Made by a program: the position numbers and the translations under genes. From an uncultured Faecalibacterium sp. (GTDB lineage: Bacteria; Bacillota; Clostridia; Oscillospirales; Ruminococcaceae): 64,000 bases of DNA. This document shows, piece after piece, positions 43,637 to 53,578 of this stretch. The stretch is taken from positions 1-64,000 of the forward strand of contig CAKSWQ010000004.1 of NCBI GenBank assembly GCA_934512105.1. Reading direction: 5' to 3'. How positions within the stretch are numbered: the first letter of the stretch is position 1; every line of letters starts with the position of its first letter. Below the pieces are notes generated by a model. It did not search any database and was not told the origin of the DNA. It saw only the letters and a program-made list of their open reading frames with translations.

Positions 43637-45793
43637 GTGGCATTGCGCCTGTTTGAGCACAACGAGAAAGCGTATCACGCGGCAGTCTGGATGATGGAGC
43701 AGTACGACAAAGCTGCCATTGTTCATCCGACCGGCACCGGAAAAAGCTACATTGCGTTCAAGCTGATCGAGGACAACCCGGAGAAGGTCGTGATCTGGCT
43801 TTCTCCCAGTGAATACATCTTTAAGACCCAGCTGGAGAGCCTGAAAAGGAACGACCCGGATTTTCCATTGGCGAATGTTCATTTTTATACTTACGCCAAA
43901 TTGATGTGCTGTACGCAGGCACAGCTGGACGAAATCGCAGCGCAGAAGCCCGCTTATATTATACTCGATGAATTCCACCGTGCCGGTGCTGAATGCTGGG
44001 GCGAAAGCACAGTGGCTTTATTAAAGTTGTGCCCGAGTGCAAAACTGCTGGGGCTGACAGCGACAAACATCCGATATCTGGATAATAACCGCGACATGGC
44101 CGAAGAGCTTTTTGACAGCCGTGTTGCGAGCGACATGACCCTTGGTGAAGCAGTCGTCAGGGGTATTTTGCCTGCTCCGAAATATGTGACGACGGTCTAT
44201 CAGTATCAGAAAGCGCTTGCAAAGTATCAGGCGCGGGTGGACAACCTGCGGGCACCGGGCATTCAGGATGTGAACCAGAAATATCTGGACGCGCTGCGCC
44301 GCGCACTGGAACAGGCGGACGGTCTGGACGGGGTTTTTGCCCGTCATATCACGAATAAGGCTGGCAAGTACATCGTGTTCTGCGCCAACAAGGAGCACAT
44401 GGACGAGATGGTGTCCCATGTGCCGGAGTGGTTCGCCGGGGTCAACCCGAATGTTGTGGTGTATCAGGCTTACTCAGATGACCCGAACACCGACAAGGCC
44501 TTTGCGGACTTCAAGACAGACACCAGTGACCGGCTGAAGCTGCTGTTCTGCATCGATATGCTCAACGAAGGCGTTCATGTGGAAGGCATTTCCGGGGTCA
44601 TTCTGTTCCGGCCTACCATCTCCCCTATTATCTATAAGCAACAGATTGGACGTGCCCTGACCGCCGGGGACACCGCAGCCCCGCTGATTCTGGATGTGGT
44701 CAACAACTTCGAGGGTTTGACCAGCATTTCCAGCCTGCAAAGTGAGATGCAGGAGGCCGTTCATCGTCTGTATGCCAACGGCGAGGGCGATAAGATCGTG
44801 ACTGAGCGGTTTGAGGTCATCGAGCAGGTGCACGACTGCAGGGTGCTTTTCGAGCAGTTACAGGCAAGTCTTTCCTCCAGTTGGGAGCACTACTTCTCCG
44901 AGGCAAGCATCTACTATGCAGAGCACGGTGACCTGAATGTCCCGAAACTGTATACCACGCCCGGTGGTCTGAGCCTCGGTGTGTGGCTGGTCACGCAGCG
45001 CCGGGTGCGCGAGGGACAGATCCAAGGAAATCTGACCGAGCAGCAGATCGCACGGCTGGACAGCATCGGCATGGTCTGGGGCAACCGGAAGGAAATTGCG
45101 TGGCAGCACGGATTTGAGGTCGCAAAGAAATACCATGACACTTACGGTAACCTGATGGTGCCCGGCAAATACACCGACCCGGACGGCTATCCCTTGGGAC
45201 AGTGGATCATCAAGACCCGGCAGCAGAAGCTGAATGGCCGCTTGAAGGAAGAACGCATCGCACAGCTTGATGAGATCGGTATGGTGTGGAGCATTTTTGA
45301 TGCCAAGTGGGAAAAGGCTTACGCGCTGGCTGCGGCCTATTACGAGGAAAACGGAAACCTGAATATTCCACGTTCCTATGTGACAGCGGCTGGTGAACGA
45401 CTGGGACAGTGGGTTGCAAGCCAGCAATGGGCGTACCCGAAAGGAAAGCTGACGAATGAACAGGTCGAACGTCTGAACAGAATTGGAATGTACTGGGGCA
45501 ACCGCAATGACCGCCAGTGGAATGAGGGATATCAGGAAGCAAAGCACTACTTTGATGCCCACAGCGACCTGAATGTCCCGGCTGATTATGTGTCACCGGG
45601 CGGTTACAACCTCGGAAATTGGGTCAAGCGGCAGCGGTATACCCGCCAGAATCCTGAAAAAAGCTGCGCTGTCCTGACGGAGGAGCGTATTGCGAAGCTG
45701 GATGCCATCGGAATGAGGTGGGAAAAAAGCAATCCGAAGCCCCAATCTAAGCAAGTGGTACGAATCGAAACAGTTACGGCAAAAGCGGGTTAA
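43637..45793 (+). CDS. DEAD/DEAH-type helicase with four helicase-associated repeats
   Basis: About 718 residues from GTG 43637 (MALRLFEHNEKAYHAA), with GGAAGGGG 8 nt upstream. The frame is open back to ATG 43430, but that lies before the likely transcript start and encodes unconserved sequence. Walker A is HPTGTGKSYIAFK, motif II is IILDEFHRAG, motif III is LLGLTATNIRY, and a C-terminal helicase domain has CIDMLNEGVHVEGISGV and QQIGRALTAGD. Residues about 410-710 hold four helicase-associated repeats of about 70 residues, with the pattern Y...HG.LNVP...G..LG.W and ending in a GMVW-type motif. The target is unknown. It leads the EPS locus. Confidence 0.85.
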   Translation: MALRLFEHNEKAYHAAVWMMEQYDKAAIVHPTGTGKSYIAFKLIEDNPEKVVIWLSPSEYIFKTQLESLKRNDPDFPLANVHFYTYAKLMCCTQAQLDEIAAQKPAYIILDEFHRAGAECWGESTVALLKLCPSAKLLGLTATNIRYLDNNRDMAEELFDSRVASDMTLGEAVVRGILPAPKYVTTVYQYQKALAKYQARVDNLRAPGIQDVNQKYLDALRRALEQADGLDGVFARHITNKAGKYIVFCANKEHMDEMVSHVPEWFAGVNPNVVVYQAYSDDPNTDKAFADFKTDTSDRLKLLFCIDMLNEGVHVEGISGVILFRPTISPIIYKQQIGRALTAGDTAAPLILDVVNNFEGLTSISSLQSEMQEAVHRLYANGEGDKIVTERFEVIEQVHDCRVLFEQLQASLSSSWEHYFSEASIYYAEHGDLNVPKLYTTPGGLSLGVWLVTQRRVREGQIQGNLTEQQIARLDSIGMVWGNRKEIAWQHGFEVAKKYHDTYGNLMVPGKYTDPDGYPLGQWIIKTRQQKLNGRLKEERIAQLDEIGMVWSIFDAKWEKAYALAAAYYEENGNLNIPRSYVTAAGERLGQWVASQQWAYPKGKLTNEQVERLNRIGMYWGNRNDRQWNEGYQEAKHYFDAHSDLNVPADYVSPGGYNLGNWVKRQRYTRQNPEKSCAVLTEERIAKLDAIGMRWEKSNPKPQSKQVVRIETVTAKAG

Positions 45794-45839
45794 AACAAGA
45801 AGCATATAAATAAACAGGAATTTATATGTAGAAGGAAAA

Positions 45840-46514
45840 ATGACTACGAACACGCTTGGAATCGATAAGGAAGTTGAAATCAACCGGAAAGAAAATCTGC
45901 GCGACCATCGCCTGTACTGGATCGGGCGTCGGACGCAGGACGTGATCTTGTCATCGCTGGCGCTGGTGGTGTTGTCGCCGGTCATGCTGGCTACGGCAAT
46001 TGCAATTGTGGTGGACGATCCGTCTGCGGGGCCTGTCTTTAGTCAGGAGCGCATTGGACGCAACGGAAAACCCTTCAAGTTCTATAAGTTCCGCTCCATG
46101 TGTCCCAATGCAGAGGCAAAGTTGGACGATCTGCTGGATCAGAACGAGATGGATGGTCCCGTGTTCAAGATCAAGGACGATCCCCGCATTACCCGCGTGG
46201 GCAAGTTTATCCGCAAGACCAGCCTCGATGAGCTGCCGCAGCTGTGGAACATCCTGAAGGGTGACATGAGCATCGTTGGCCCCCGTCCGGCACTTCCCCG
46301 CGAGGTGGAGCAGTACGGCGACTACGAAAAGCAGCGTCTGTATGTGACCCCCGGCCTGAGCTGCTACTGGCAGATCGCCCCGCACCGCAACGACCTCTCC
46401 TTTGAGGAGTGGATGGATCTGGATGTGAAATATGTCAAGGAGCGCAGCTTCTGGGTGGACTGGAAGATCATTTTTAAGACCTTTAAGGTGTGCCTTTTGG
46501 GGTATGGGGCGTAA
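45840..46514 (+). CDS. Phosphoglycosyl transferase (WcaJ/PglC-like), first copy
   Basis: A protein of 224 residues, a monotopic initiating transferase that puts a sugar 1-phosphate on undecaprenyl phosphate. A hydrophobic re-entrant helix (about 33-58) precedes the core. Core motifs are [57 protein letters not shown] and [11 protein letters not shown]. The Asp-Glu pair (DEL) is catalytic in the family. GAAGGAAAA precedes the ATG. GC content is still close to that of the chromosome. Confidence 0.92.
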   Translation: MTTNTLGIDKEVEINRKENLRDHRLYWIGRRTQDVILSSLALVVLSPVMLATAIAIVVDDPSAGPVFSQERIGRNGKPFKFYKFRSMCPNAEAKLDDLLDQNEMDGPVFKIKDDPRITRVGKFIRKTSLDELPQLWNILKGDMSIVGPRPALPREVEQYGDYEKQRLYVTPGLSCYWQIAPHRNDLSFEEWMDLDVKYVKERSFWVDWKIIFKTFKVCLLGYGA

Positions 46515-46574
46515 TGAATAACTATTGCTGAAGTTACTTGAAAACCAATAATAGGCTCGAAAGGAATATAATTT

Positions 46575-48248
46575 ATGGATATTAAAAAAGAATACGAACG
46601 CTGGCTGGCAAACGCCACCGCAGATGCCGATGTAGTGGCAGAGCTGAAAACGCTGGACGATGCCAAAATCGAGGACGCATTCTATCGTGACCTTGCTTTT
46701 GGTACCGGTGGTCTGCGCGGCGTCATCGGCGCAGGCACCAACCGAATGAACGTCTACACCGTGGCAAAGGCTTCTCAGGGATTGGCTGATTATCTGAAAA
46801 AGAACTTCACAGAGCCATCTGTGGCAATCGGTTATGACAGCCGCATCAAGAGCGATGTGTTTGCAAAAGTCGCCGCCGGGGTGTTTGCGGCTAATGGGGT
46901 CAAGGTGAATATCTGGCCTGTCCTGATGCCGGTTCCTACCGTGTCTTTTGCAACCCGCTATCTGCATACTTCTGCCGGTGTCATGGTGACGGCTTCCCAC
47001 AATCCCAGCAAGTACAACGGCTACAAGGTCTACGGCGCGGATGGCTGCCAGATTACCACTGAGGCCGCAGCGGAGATTCTTGCTGAGATCGAGAAGCTGG
47101 ATATTTTTACAGACGTCAAGACCAGTGATTTTGAAGCAGGTGTGGTAAACGGCAGCATCCAGTACATTCCAGACGAGGTCTACACCGCATTCGTGGAGCA
47201 GGTTAAGAGCCAGTCGGTTCTGTTTGGCGAAGAGGTCAACAAGAACGTGGCCATTGTGTACAGCCCGCTGAACGGCACCGGTCTGAAGCCTGTGACCCGC
47301 ACTCTGAAGGAGATGGGCTACACCAACATCACCGTGGTCAAGGAGCAGGAGCAGCCGGATGGAAACTTCCCGACCTGTCCGTATCCCAACCCGGAGATCA
47401 AGGAAGCAATGGCGCTGGGCATGGAGTATGCCAAGAAGTGCAACGCCGATCTGCTGCTTGCAACCGACCCCGACTGTGACCGTGTGGGTATTGCCGTCAA
47501 GAACAAGGCAGGAGAGTACGAGTTGCTGACCGGTAATCAGACCGGTATGTTGCTGTTGGACTACATTTGCAGCCAGCGAGTAAAGCACGAAAAGATGCCT
47601 GCTGATCCTGTTATGGTCAAGACCATCGTAACGATGGACATGGGCGAACAGATTGCCACTCATTATGGCCTGCGCACCATCAACGTGCTGACTGGTTTTA
47701 AATTCATTGGTGAGCAGATCGGCAAGCTGGAAAAGCAGGGCAAGGCAGACAGCTATGTGTTCGGCTTTGAGGAGAGCTATGGTTATCTGACCGGCTCCTA
47801 CGTCCGCGATAAGGATGGTGTAGACGGTGCGTACATGATCTGCGAGATGTTCAGCTACTATGCAACCAAGGGCATCAGCCTGCTGGACAAGCTGGACGAG
47901 CTGTACAAGACCTATGGCTACTGCCTGAACACCCTGCACAGCTACGAGTTCGACGGCAGCGCCGGTTTTGCCAAGATGCAGAGCATTATGCAGGCATTCC
48001 GGGGCGACATCAAGGCGTTCGGCGGCAAGAAGGTCATCAAGCTGCTGGACTATGCGCCGGGTCTGGACGGTCTGCCCAAGTCCGATGTGCTCAAGTTCCT
48101 GCTGGAAGATAACTGTTCCATCGTGGTGCGCCCCTCTGGCACCGAGCCGAAGCTCAAGACCTATATTTCTGTCAGCGCAGAGAATAAGGAAGCCGCCGAG
48201 AAGGTGGAAGCAGAGATCTGCAAGAGTGCTGAAGAGTATTTAAAGTAA
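46575..48248 (+). CDS. Phosphohexomutase (phosphoglucomutase/phosphomannomutase)
   Basis: A protein of 557 residues of the alpha-D-phosphohexomutase superfamily, PgcA-like by length. It interconverts hexose 6- and 1-phosphates. FGTGGLRGVIGAGTNRMN opens the fold, VMVTASHNPSKYNGYKVY carries the phospho-Ser, LLATDPDCDRVGIAV binds Mg, GFEESYGYL contacts the sugar and RPSGTEPKLKTY binds phosphate. Next to manC and manA, it probably supplies mannose 1-phosphate, though glucose 1-phosphate is possible. Confidence 0.93.
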   Translation: MDIKKEYERWLANATADADVVAELKTLDDAKIEDAFYRDLAFGTGGLRGVIGAGTNRMNVYTVAKASQGLADYLKKNFTEPSVAIGYDSRIKSDVFAKVAAGVFAANGVKVNIWPVLMPVPTVSFATRYLHTSAGVMVTASHNPSKYNGYKVYGADGCQITTEAAAEILAEIEKLDIFTDVKTSDFEAGVVNGSIQYIPDEVYTAFVEQVKSQSVLFGEEVNKNVAIVYSPLNGTGLKPVTRTLKEMGYTNITVVKEQEQPDGNFPTCPYPNPEIKEAMALGMEYAKKCNADLLLATDPDCDRVGIAVKNKAGEYELLTGNQTGMLLLDYICSQRVKHEKMPADPVMVKTIVTMDMGEQIATHYGLRTINVLTGFKFIGEQIGKLEKQGKADSYVFGFEESYGYLTGSYVRDKDGVDGAYMICEMFSYYATKGISLLDKLDELYKTYGYCLNTLHSYEFDGSAGFAKMQSIMQAFRGDIKAFGGKKVIKLLDYAPGLDGLPKSDVLKFLLEDNCSIVVRPSGTEPKLKTYISVSAENKEAAEKVEAEICKSAEEYLK

Positions 48249-48282
48249 AAAATCTATAGACGGATGTATGAGGAGAAAAAAT

Positions 48283-49593
48283 ATGAATGTCATTTTACTT
48301 TCTGGCGGTTCTGGTAAGCGTCTCTGGCCTCTTTCTAATGATGTGCGCAGCAAGCAGTTTATTAAGCTGTTTAAGAACAATGATGAGTATGAGTCTATGG
48401 TGCAGCGTGTCTATCGTCAGATCACCACGGTAGATGCAGATGCCAGGATTACCATTGCAACCAGCAAATCGCAGGCAAGTGCTATTAAGAATCAGCTGGG
48501 CGAAAAGGCCTCTATTTGTGTAGAACCTTGTCGTCGTGATACGTTTCCTGCCATCGCACTGGCTACAGCCTATCTCCACGATGAGCTGGGCGTTGATGAG
48601 AATGAAGCTGTTGTTGTCTGCCCGGTTGACCCTTATGTAGATAATACCTATTACGAAGCTGTTAAGACTCTGCAGGAACTGGCAGAACAGGGTGGCGCAA
48701 ATCTGACGCTGATGGGCATTGAGCCGACCTATCCCAGCGAGAAATATGGTTACATTATCCCCGAAAGCGGCGAAAACGTCAGCAAGGTCAAAGAATTCAA
48801 GGAAAAGCCGGATGTGGAAACTGCTAAGAAGTATCTGGCACAGAGCGCATTGTGGAATGCAGGCATTTTTGCATTCAAACTTGGCTATCTACTGGACAAA
48901 GCACACAGCATGATCAACTTTGAGGATTACCGTGACCTGTTCAATAAGTACGATACATTGACTAAAATCAGCTTTGACTATGCAGTAGTCGAGCAAGAAT
49001 CTAGCATTCAGGTTCTGCGGTATAGCGGTGACTGGAAGGATGTTGGCACATGGAACATGATGGCTGAGGTCATGGCAGACAAGACCAAGGGCAAGGCTGT
49101 TCTGGATGAAACCTGCGAAAATACCAATGTGGTGAACGAACTGAATATCCCGATCCTTTGCATGGGCTGCAAGGACATGATTATTGCGGCTAGCGGTGAT
49201 GGTATTTTGATTGCTGATAAAGAGCGCAGCGGTTACATGAAGCCCTATGTAGAAAAAATCGAGACCGAGGCAATGTATGCTGAGAAGTCTTGGGGTAGTT
49301 ATACGGTAATCGATGTGCAGCCCGGCTCTATGACAGTCAAGATTTCCATGAGAGCAGGTGAGCATATGACTTATCATATGCACAACTACCGTGAGGAAGT
49401 TTGGACAGTCGTTTCTGGTAAGGGTAGGGCAATCGTTGACGGCATGGAGCAGGTACTCCGCACCGGAGATGTGATCACCATCGCAGCAGGCTGCAAGCAC
49501 ACGGTTGAGGCTATCACTGCATTGGATATGATTGAAGTTCAGCTTGGTGAAGAAATCAGCGTCACAGATAAGATTAAATTTCCGATGGAATAA
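48283..49593 (+). CDS. manC: Mannose-1-phosphate guanylyltransferase
   Basis: A protein of 436 residues that makes GDP-mannose. The nucleotidyltransferase domain starts VILLSGGSGKRLWPLSND, with PVDPYV, EFKEKPDVETAKKYL and WNAGIFAFKLGYL following. From about residue 330 a cupin domain (SWGSYTVIDVQPGSMTVK, HMHNYREEVWTVVSGKGRA) looks like the mannose-6-phosphate isomerase II half of bifunctional ManC. AGGAGAAAAA precedes the ATG. Since a separate ManA follows, isomerase activity of the cupin half may be lost or redundant. Confidence 0.92.
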   Translation: MNVILLSGGSGKRLWPLSNDVRSKQFIKLFKNNDEYESMVQRVYRQITTVDADARITIATSKSQASAIKNQLGEKASICVEPCRRDTFPAIALATAYLHDELGVDENEAVVVCPVDPYVDNTYYEAVKTLQELAEQGGANLTLMGIEPTYPSEKYGYIIPESGENVSKVKEFKEKPDVETAKKYLAQSALWNAGIFAFKLGYLLDKAHSMINFEDYRDLFNKYDTLTKISFDYAVVEQESSIQVLRYSGDWKDVGTWNMMAEVMADKTKGKAVLDETCENTNVVNELNIPILCMGCKDMIIAASGDGILIADKERSGYMKPYVEKIETEAMYAEKSWGSYTVIDVQPGSMTVKISMRAGEHMTYHMHNYREEVWTVVSGKGRAIVDGMEQVLRTGDVITIAAGCKHTVEAITALDMIEVQLGEEISVTDKIKFPME

Positions 49594-49614
49594 AAAGCAG
49601 TGGGAGACAGAGTA

Positions 49615-50580
49615 ATGGAAATCATGAAATTGATTCCGACGGGTAAAGATTATTTGTGGGGTGGTACTCGACTTCGGGAAGAATACGGAAAGAAAATTGA
49701 TTTGACCCCGTTGGCGGAGACATGGGAATGCTCTGTACATCCAGATGGTCCTAGCTATGTGGCGAATGGAATCTATAAGGGACAAACGCTGGCAGAGGTG
49801 CTGAGTGCTCACCCAGAATATCTTGGCACAAAGGTGGAAAACGGAGAACTGCCTATACTGGTGAAATTCATTGATGCCAAGAAGGATCTGTCTGTTCAGG
49901 TTCATCCCGATGATGCATATGCACGAGAGCACGAAGGCGACAACGGTAAGACCGAGATGTGGTACGTCGTGGATGCTGACGAAGGAGCTAGCTTGATCTA
50001 CGGCTTTCAGCACAAGGTGACCGAGGAAATTCTTCGGAAAGCTGTTGAAACCGGAACATTGGATAAGCATCTGCAAAAAGTTGAGGTTCACAAGGGTGAT
50101 ACCTACTTTGTCCCGGCAGGAACAGTGCATGGCATTGGTAAGGGCATTCTGGTGGCAGAAATCCAGGAAAGCTCTAATGTGACCTACCGTGTCTACGATT
50201 ATGACCGCGTGGATAAGAACGGTAAAAAGCGTGAGTTGCATTTTGATAAAGCTGTGCAGGTCATGAATATGAAAGTTGCACCGGATGTGAGCCAGAAACC
50301 GAGAATTGTAAAGTATTATTCCGGCTGCTCTCGTGAGTTGCTCTGCCGCTGCAAATATTTTGAAACGGAACGGATTCAAGTCACAAAGGGCTTTGCATTT
50401 TCTGTTATGGATACATCTTTTCAGGTATTGATGTGCTTGAGCGGATACGGTGAAGTACAGACGATGGATGCTGAGCAGAAACCGATGCGTTTCAGCAAAG
50501 GCGAAACACTGTTTTTACCAGCTAGATTGGGCAGATGCCTGGTTGTTGGTGATGCAGAGCTGATTAAGGTTAGATGCTGA
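49615..50580 (+). CDS. manA: Mannose-6-phosphate isomerase, class I
   Basis: A protein of 321 residues that interconverts fructose 6-phosphate and mannose 6-phosphate. Motifs are IPTGKDYLWGGTRLREEYG, ETWECSVHPDGPS, LVKFIDAKKDLSVQVHPDD (zinc ligands), GKTEMWYVVDA and VPAGTVHGIGKG. The start could be ATG 49615 (chosen, after GGGAGACAG) or ATG 49624. With the mutase and ManC it completes a GDP-mannose pathway. Confidence 0.93.
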   Translation: MEIMKLIPTGKDYLWGGTRLREEYGKKIDLTPLAETWECSVHPDGPSYVANGIYKGQTLAEVLSAHPEYLGTKVENGELPILVKFIDAKKDLSVQVHPDDAYAREHEGDNGKTEMWYVVDADEGASLIYGFQHKVTEEILRKAVETGTLDKHLQKVEVHKGDTYFVPAGTVHGIGKGILVAEIQESSNVTYRVYDYDRVDKNGKKRELHFDKAVQVMNMKVAPDVSQKPRIVKYYSGCSRELLCRCKYFETERIQVTKGFAFSVMDTSFQVLMCLSGYGEVQTMDAEQKPMRFSKGETLFLPARLGRCLVVGDAELIKVRC

Positions 50581-50596
50581 AAATGAGGAAACCTAT

Positions 50597-51283
50597 ATGA
50601 ATTCAAAGACAATGATAAATGAGAAGTCAAACTTAAACACAGTCTCTCAGCAAGAGATCGGAAAATATAAACTGTACCAATTTGTCAAACGTTTTATTGA
50701 TATCTGTATTTCTGGCGCTGCATTGTTCTTACTCTCGCCTATTTTGATAATTGTCGCAGTGCTGGTATATGTATCTGATCCGGGAAAAATCTTTTATGGA
50801 CAACTTCGCATCGGAAAAAATGGTAAGCCGTTCAAGATGTGGAAATTTCGCAGCATGTATATGAATGCGGATAAGATGATCGACCAGCTAACAGATGAGC
50901 AGAAAAAACAGTATTATACCGAATTTAAGATTGACAACGATCCTCGTATCACACCCATTGGCAACTTTTTAAGAAAGACCAGTTTGGATGAGCTTCCGCA
51001 ATTTTTTAATGTTTTGTTCAATGATATGAGCTTGGTTGGACCGCGTCCATTGATTGAATCCGAAATACAGACTTATTACGAAGATACATACGATACCTTG
51101 CTGGCTGTAAAGCCTGGCATTACGGGATACTGGCAGGCTTATGCCCGTAACAATGCGACTTACCAAAGCGGTGAACGTCAGAAAATGGAAATGTATTATG
51201 TCCAGCATGCGTCTCTGTGGTTTGATATAAAGATATTTTTCAAAACAATTGTTTCGGTTATAAAGAAGGATGGCGCGCAATAA
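50597..51283 (+). CDS. Phosphoglycosyl transferase (WcaJ/PglC-like), second copy
   Basis: A protein of 228 residues. It is the same family as the gene at 45840 but clearly diverged: [57 protein letters not shown] and LVGPRPLIESEIQTYY. A hydrophobic helix lies near residues 35-58. It is the first strongly AT-rich gene of the locus. It may start a different glycan, use another sugar, or be the true initiator of the transferred block. Confidence 0.9.
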   Translation: MNSKTMINEKSNLNTVSQQEIGKYKLYQFVKRFIDICISGAALFLLSPILIIVAVLVYVSDPGKIFYGQLRIGKNGKPFKMWKFRSMYMNADKMIDQLTDEQKKQYYTEFKIDNDPRITPIGNFLRKTSLDELPQFFNVLFNDMSLVGPRPLIESEIQTYYEDTYDTLLAVKPGITGYWQAYARNNATYQSGERQKMEMYYVQHASLWFDIKIFFKTIVSVIKKDGAQ

Positions 51284-51369
51284 AGAAAGAGGTCTAGATG
51301 CCTGCAAGCCCATCGAGTTTAGAAAAACTTACTGAATTGGTAGAAAACTGAGGAAAAGGAATCAAAATA

Positions 51370-52527
51370 ATGAAAAAAATACTGCAAATTCCAAACTATC
51401 AATACCCTCATATCGGAGGAATCGAACAGGTCGCCAGAGATATTGCAGATGCGCTATTGGATGATAAGGAAATCGAGCAGAAGATTATTTGCTTCAACGA
51501 AGATGCTCAGGATGGGAATTATGTCTGCCATCGAAAGGAAACGGTACATGACAAAGTTGATGGTGTGGAAGTGATTCGGTGTGGCTGCATTGCAAAAGTT
51601 TCCTCTCAATCTATTTCTTTGACATATCCCGGTGAGTTAAAAAGAATTTTCAAAATGTTCAGACCGGATATTGTGATTTTGCATTATCCAAATCCTTTTG
51701 TATCGAGCTTTTTGTTACCGATGCTACCTCAAAATGTAAAATTTGTTCTTTATTGGCATCTGGATATTACCAAACAAAAAGTTTTGGGAAAGCTGTTTCA
51801 TGGTCAGACGATGGGATTGCTGAAACGTGCAGACCAGATCGTTGCTACAAGCCCGAATTATATTGAAGGCAGTCCATACTTACGTCTGTTTAAGGAAAAG
51901 TGCATTGCAATCCCGAATTGTATTCGTCCTGAGCGGCTGACTGTTACAGAGAAAGCCCAAAAGCGTGCGATGCAGATCCGCGAGCAATATAAAGGGAAAA
52001 CGATATGCTTTGCTGTAGGACGGCATGTTCCGTACAAGGGCATTACATATTTGGTTCAGGCGAGCAAGCTGCTCGACGACAGTTTTGTAATTCTGATCGG
52101 CGGAAAAGGCCCCCTGACGGATTCTTTGAAAAAAGAAGCAGAAGGTGATAAGAATGTCGTATTTTTGGGACGTGTGAGCGACGCCGAATTGATTTCTTAT
52201 TATCTTGCCTGCGATATTTTTGCTTTTCCTTCTATTACGAAAAATGAAGCTTTTGGTATTGCACTGGCGGAAGGCATGTATTTTGGTAACCCGGCTGTTA
52301 CATTTACGATTCCAGGCAGTGGTGTGAACTATGTCAACCTGAATGGTGTCACGGGAATTGAATGCCCGAACAGCGATGTGTCGGCTTTTGCAGAAGCTGT
52401 GAAGCTGCTACAAGCAGACCAGCTGCTTGCACATCAATACGGAACGGCAGCAAAAAAGCGTGTGGAACAAAATTTTATGTACGAACAGTTTAAGCAACAG
52501 ATCAAAGAATTATTGACTGCTCCTTGA
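51370..52527 (+). CDS. GT4 family glycosyltransferase
   Basis: A protein of 385 residues with a GT-B fold. The N-terminal domain has YPHIGGIEQVARDIADALL. The C-terminal nucleotide-sugar domain has FAVGRHVPYKGITYLVQAS, VFLGRVSDAELISYYLACDI and FPSITKNEAFGIALAEGMYFG, which holds the ExFGxxxxE-type motif of retaining GT4 enzymes. It has no signal peptide and acts at the inner face of the membrane on lipid-linked sugars. Donor and acceptor are unknown; GDP-mannose is plausible from context. Confidence 0.88.
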   Translation: MKKILQIPNYQYPHIGGIEQVARDIADALLDDKEIEQKIICFNEDAQDGNYVCHRKETVHDKVDGVEVIRCGCIAKVSSQSISLTYPGELKRIFKMFRPDIVILHYPNPFVSSFLLPMLPQNVKFVLYWHLDITKQKVLGKLFHGQTMGLLKRADQIVATSPNYIEGSPYLRLFKEKCIAIPNCIRPERLTVTEKAQKRAMQIREQYKGKTICFAVGRHVPYKGITYLVQASKLLDDSFVILIGGKGPLTDSLKKEAEGDKNVVFLGRVSDAELISYYLACDIFAFPSITKNEAFGIALAEGMYFGNPAVTFTIPGSGVNYVNLNGVTGIECPNSDVSAFAEAVKLLQADQLLAHQYGTAAKKRVEQNFMYEQFKQQIKELLTAP

Positions 52528-52539
52528 CAGAGGATATAT

Positions 52540-53577
52540 ATGAAAAAAATTGTTATTAACGGAAAATTTTTAACGCAACGTATTACTGGCGTTCAGCGTT
52601 ATGCAAGAGAGATTGTTGCACAGTTAGATCAATTGGTCTCTGGTGAACAGATGGAGATTGCAGTACCCTTAGATGCAAATGAGATTCCAGAATACAAAAA
52701 TATAAAGATTTCTAAAATAGGCCAATTAAGAGGACAGTTATGGGAGCAAGTTTCGTTGCCATTATATGCTAAGAAGCACGAGGCATTATTGCTAAATCTA
52801 TGCAACGTTAGTCCACTTTTTAAACCGGATATTGTTTGTATTCATGATGTGAAGATTAATGCCCGCCCTCATGATTTCAGCAAAGAGTTTTTGCTTTGGT
52901 ATTCTATCTTGTTCAAGAATGCGGCCAAAAAAGCAAAAGCAATTATTACAGTATCTGAATTTTCGAAAAGCGAAATTATAAAGTACTATACAGTTGAAGC
53001 AAATCGAATTCATGTGATTCCGAATGCATGGCAGCACTATCAGCTGGTAGGCTATGATGCTCATTGTTTGGAAAAATATAACTTAAAGAAAGACAGTTAT
53101 TACTTCGCAATGAGCAGTCTGGAACCAAATAAAAATTTCAAATGGATCGCGCAGGCCGCTGTGAAAAATCCGGAAGATACCTTTGCCGTTGCTGGTTCCA
53201 TCAACGAAAAAATATTTCAGGATGGACTGGGATTTGAGGTGCCTGCCAATATGAAATTGTTGGGATACGTATCAGATGAAGAAGCAAAAACATTGATGCG
53301 AGACTGCAAGGCATTTTTGTTCCCATCCTATTACGAAGGCTTTGGTATTCCACCGTTGGAAGCAATCAGCGCAGGTACAAAACAAGTTGTAGTTTCCGAT
53401 ATTCCTGTTATGCACGAGTTATTTGGAGAAGAAGCTGTCTATGTGTCGCCAGAGGAGTATAACATTTGTTTAAAAGATTGTATTCACGCAAACGGGCAAG
53501 TCAGCAATAAAGTGTTGGATACATATTCCTGGAAAAAGTCGGCACAAGAGTTAATGAATGTTTTAAATGGATTATAA
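52540..53577 (+). CDS. GT4 family glycosyltransferase
   Basis: A protein of 345 residues. It starts KIVINGKFLTQRITGVQRYARE, typical of GT4 enzymes of the mannosyl/rhamnosyl type. SSLEPNKNFKWIAQAA, LGYVSDEEAKTLMRDCKAFL and FPSYYEGFGIPPLEAISAG (EGFGxxxLE motif) follow. It lies 12 bp after the previous gene and ends just before the next one, so it is co-translated in the EPS operon. Confidence 0.9.
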   Translation: MKKIVINGKFLTQRITGVQRYAREIVAQLDQLVSGEQMEIAVPLDANEIPEYKNIKISKIGQLRGQLWEQVSLPLYAKKHEALLLNLCNVSPLFKPDIVCIHDVKINARPHDFSKEFLLWYSILFKNAAKKAKAIITVSEFSKSEIIKYYTVEANRIHVIPNAWQHYQLVGYDAHCLEKYNLKKDSYYFAMSSLEPNKNFKWIAQAAVKNPEDTFAVAGSINEKIFQDGLGFEVPANMKLLGYVSDEEAKTLMRDCKAFLFPSYYEGFGIPPLEAISAGTKQVVVSDIPVMHELFGEEAVYVSPEEYNICLKDCIHANGQVSNKVLDTYSWKKSAQELMNVLNGL

Positions 53578-53578
53578 T

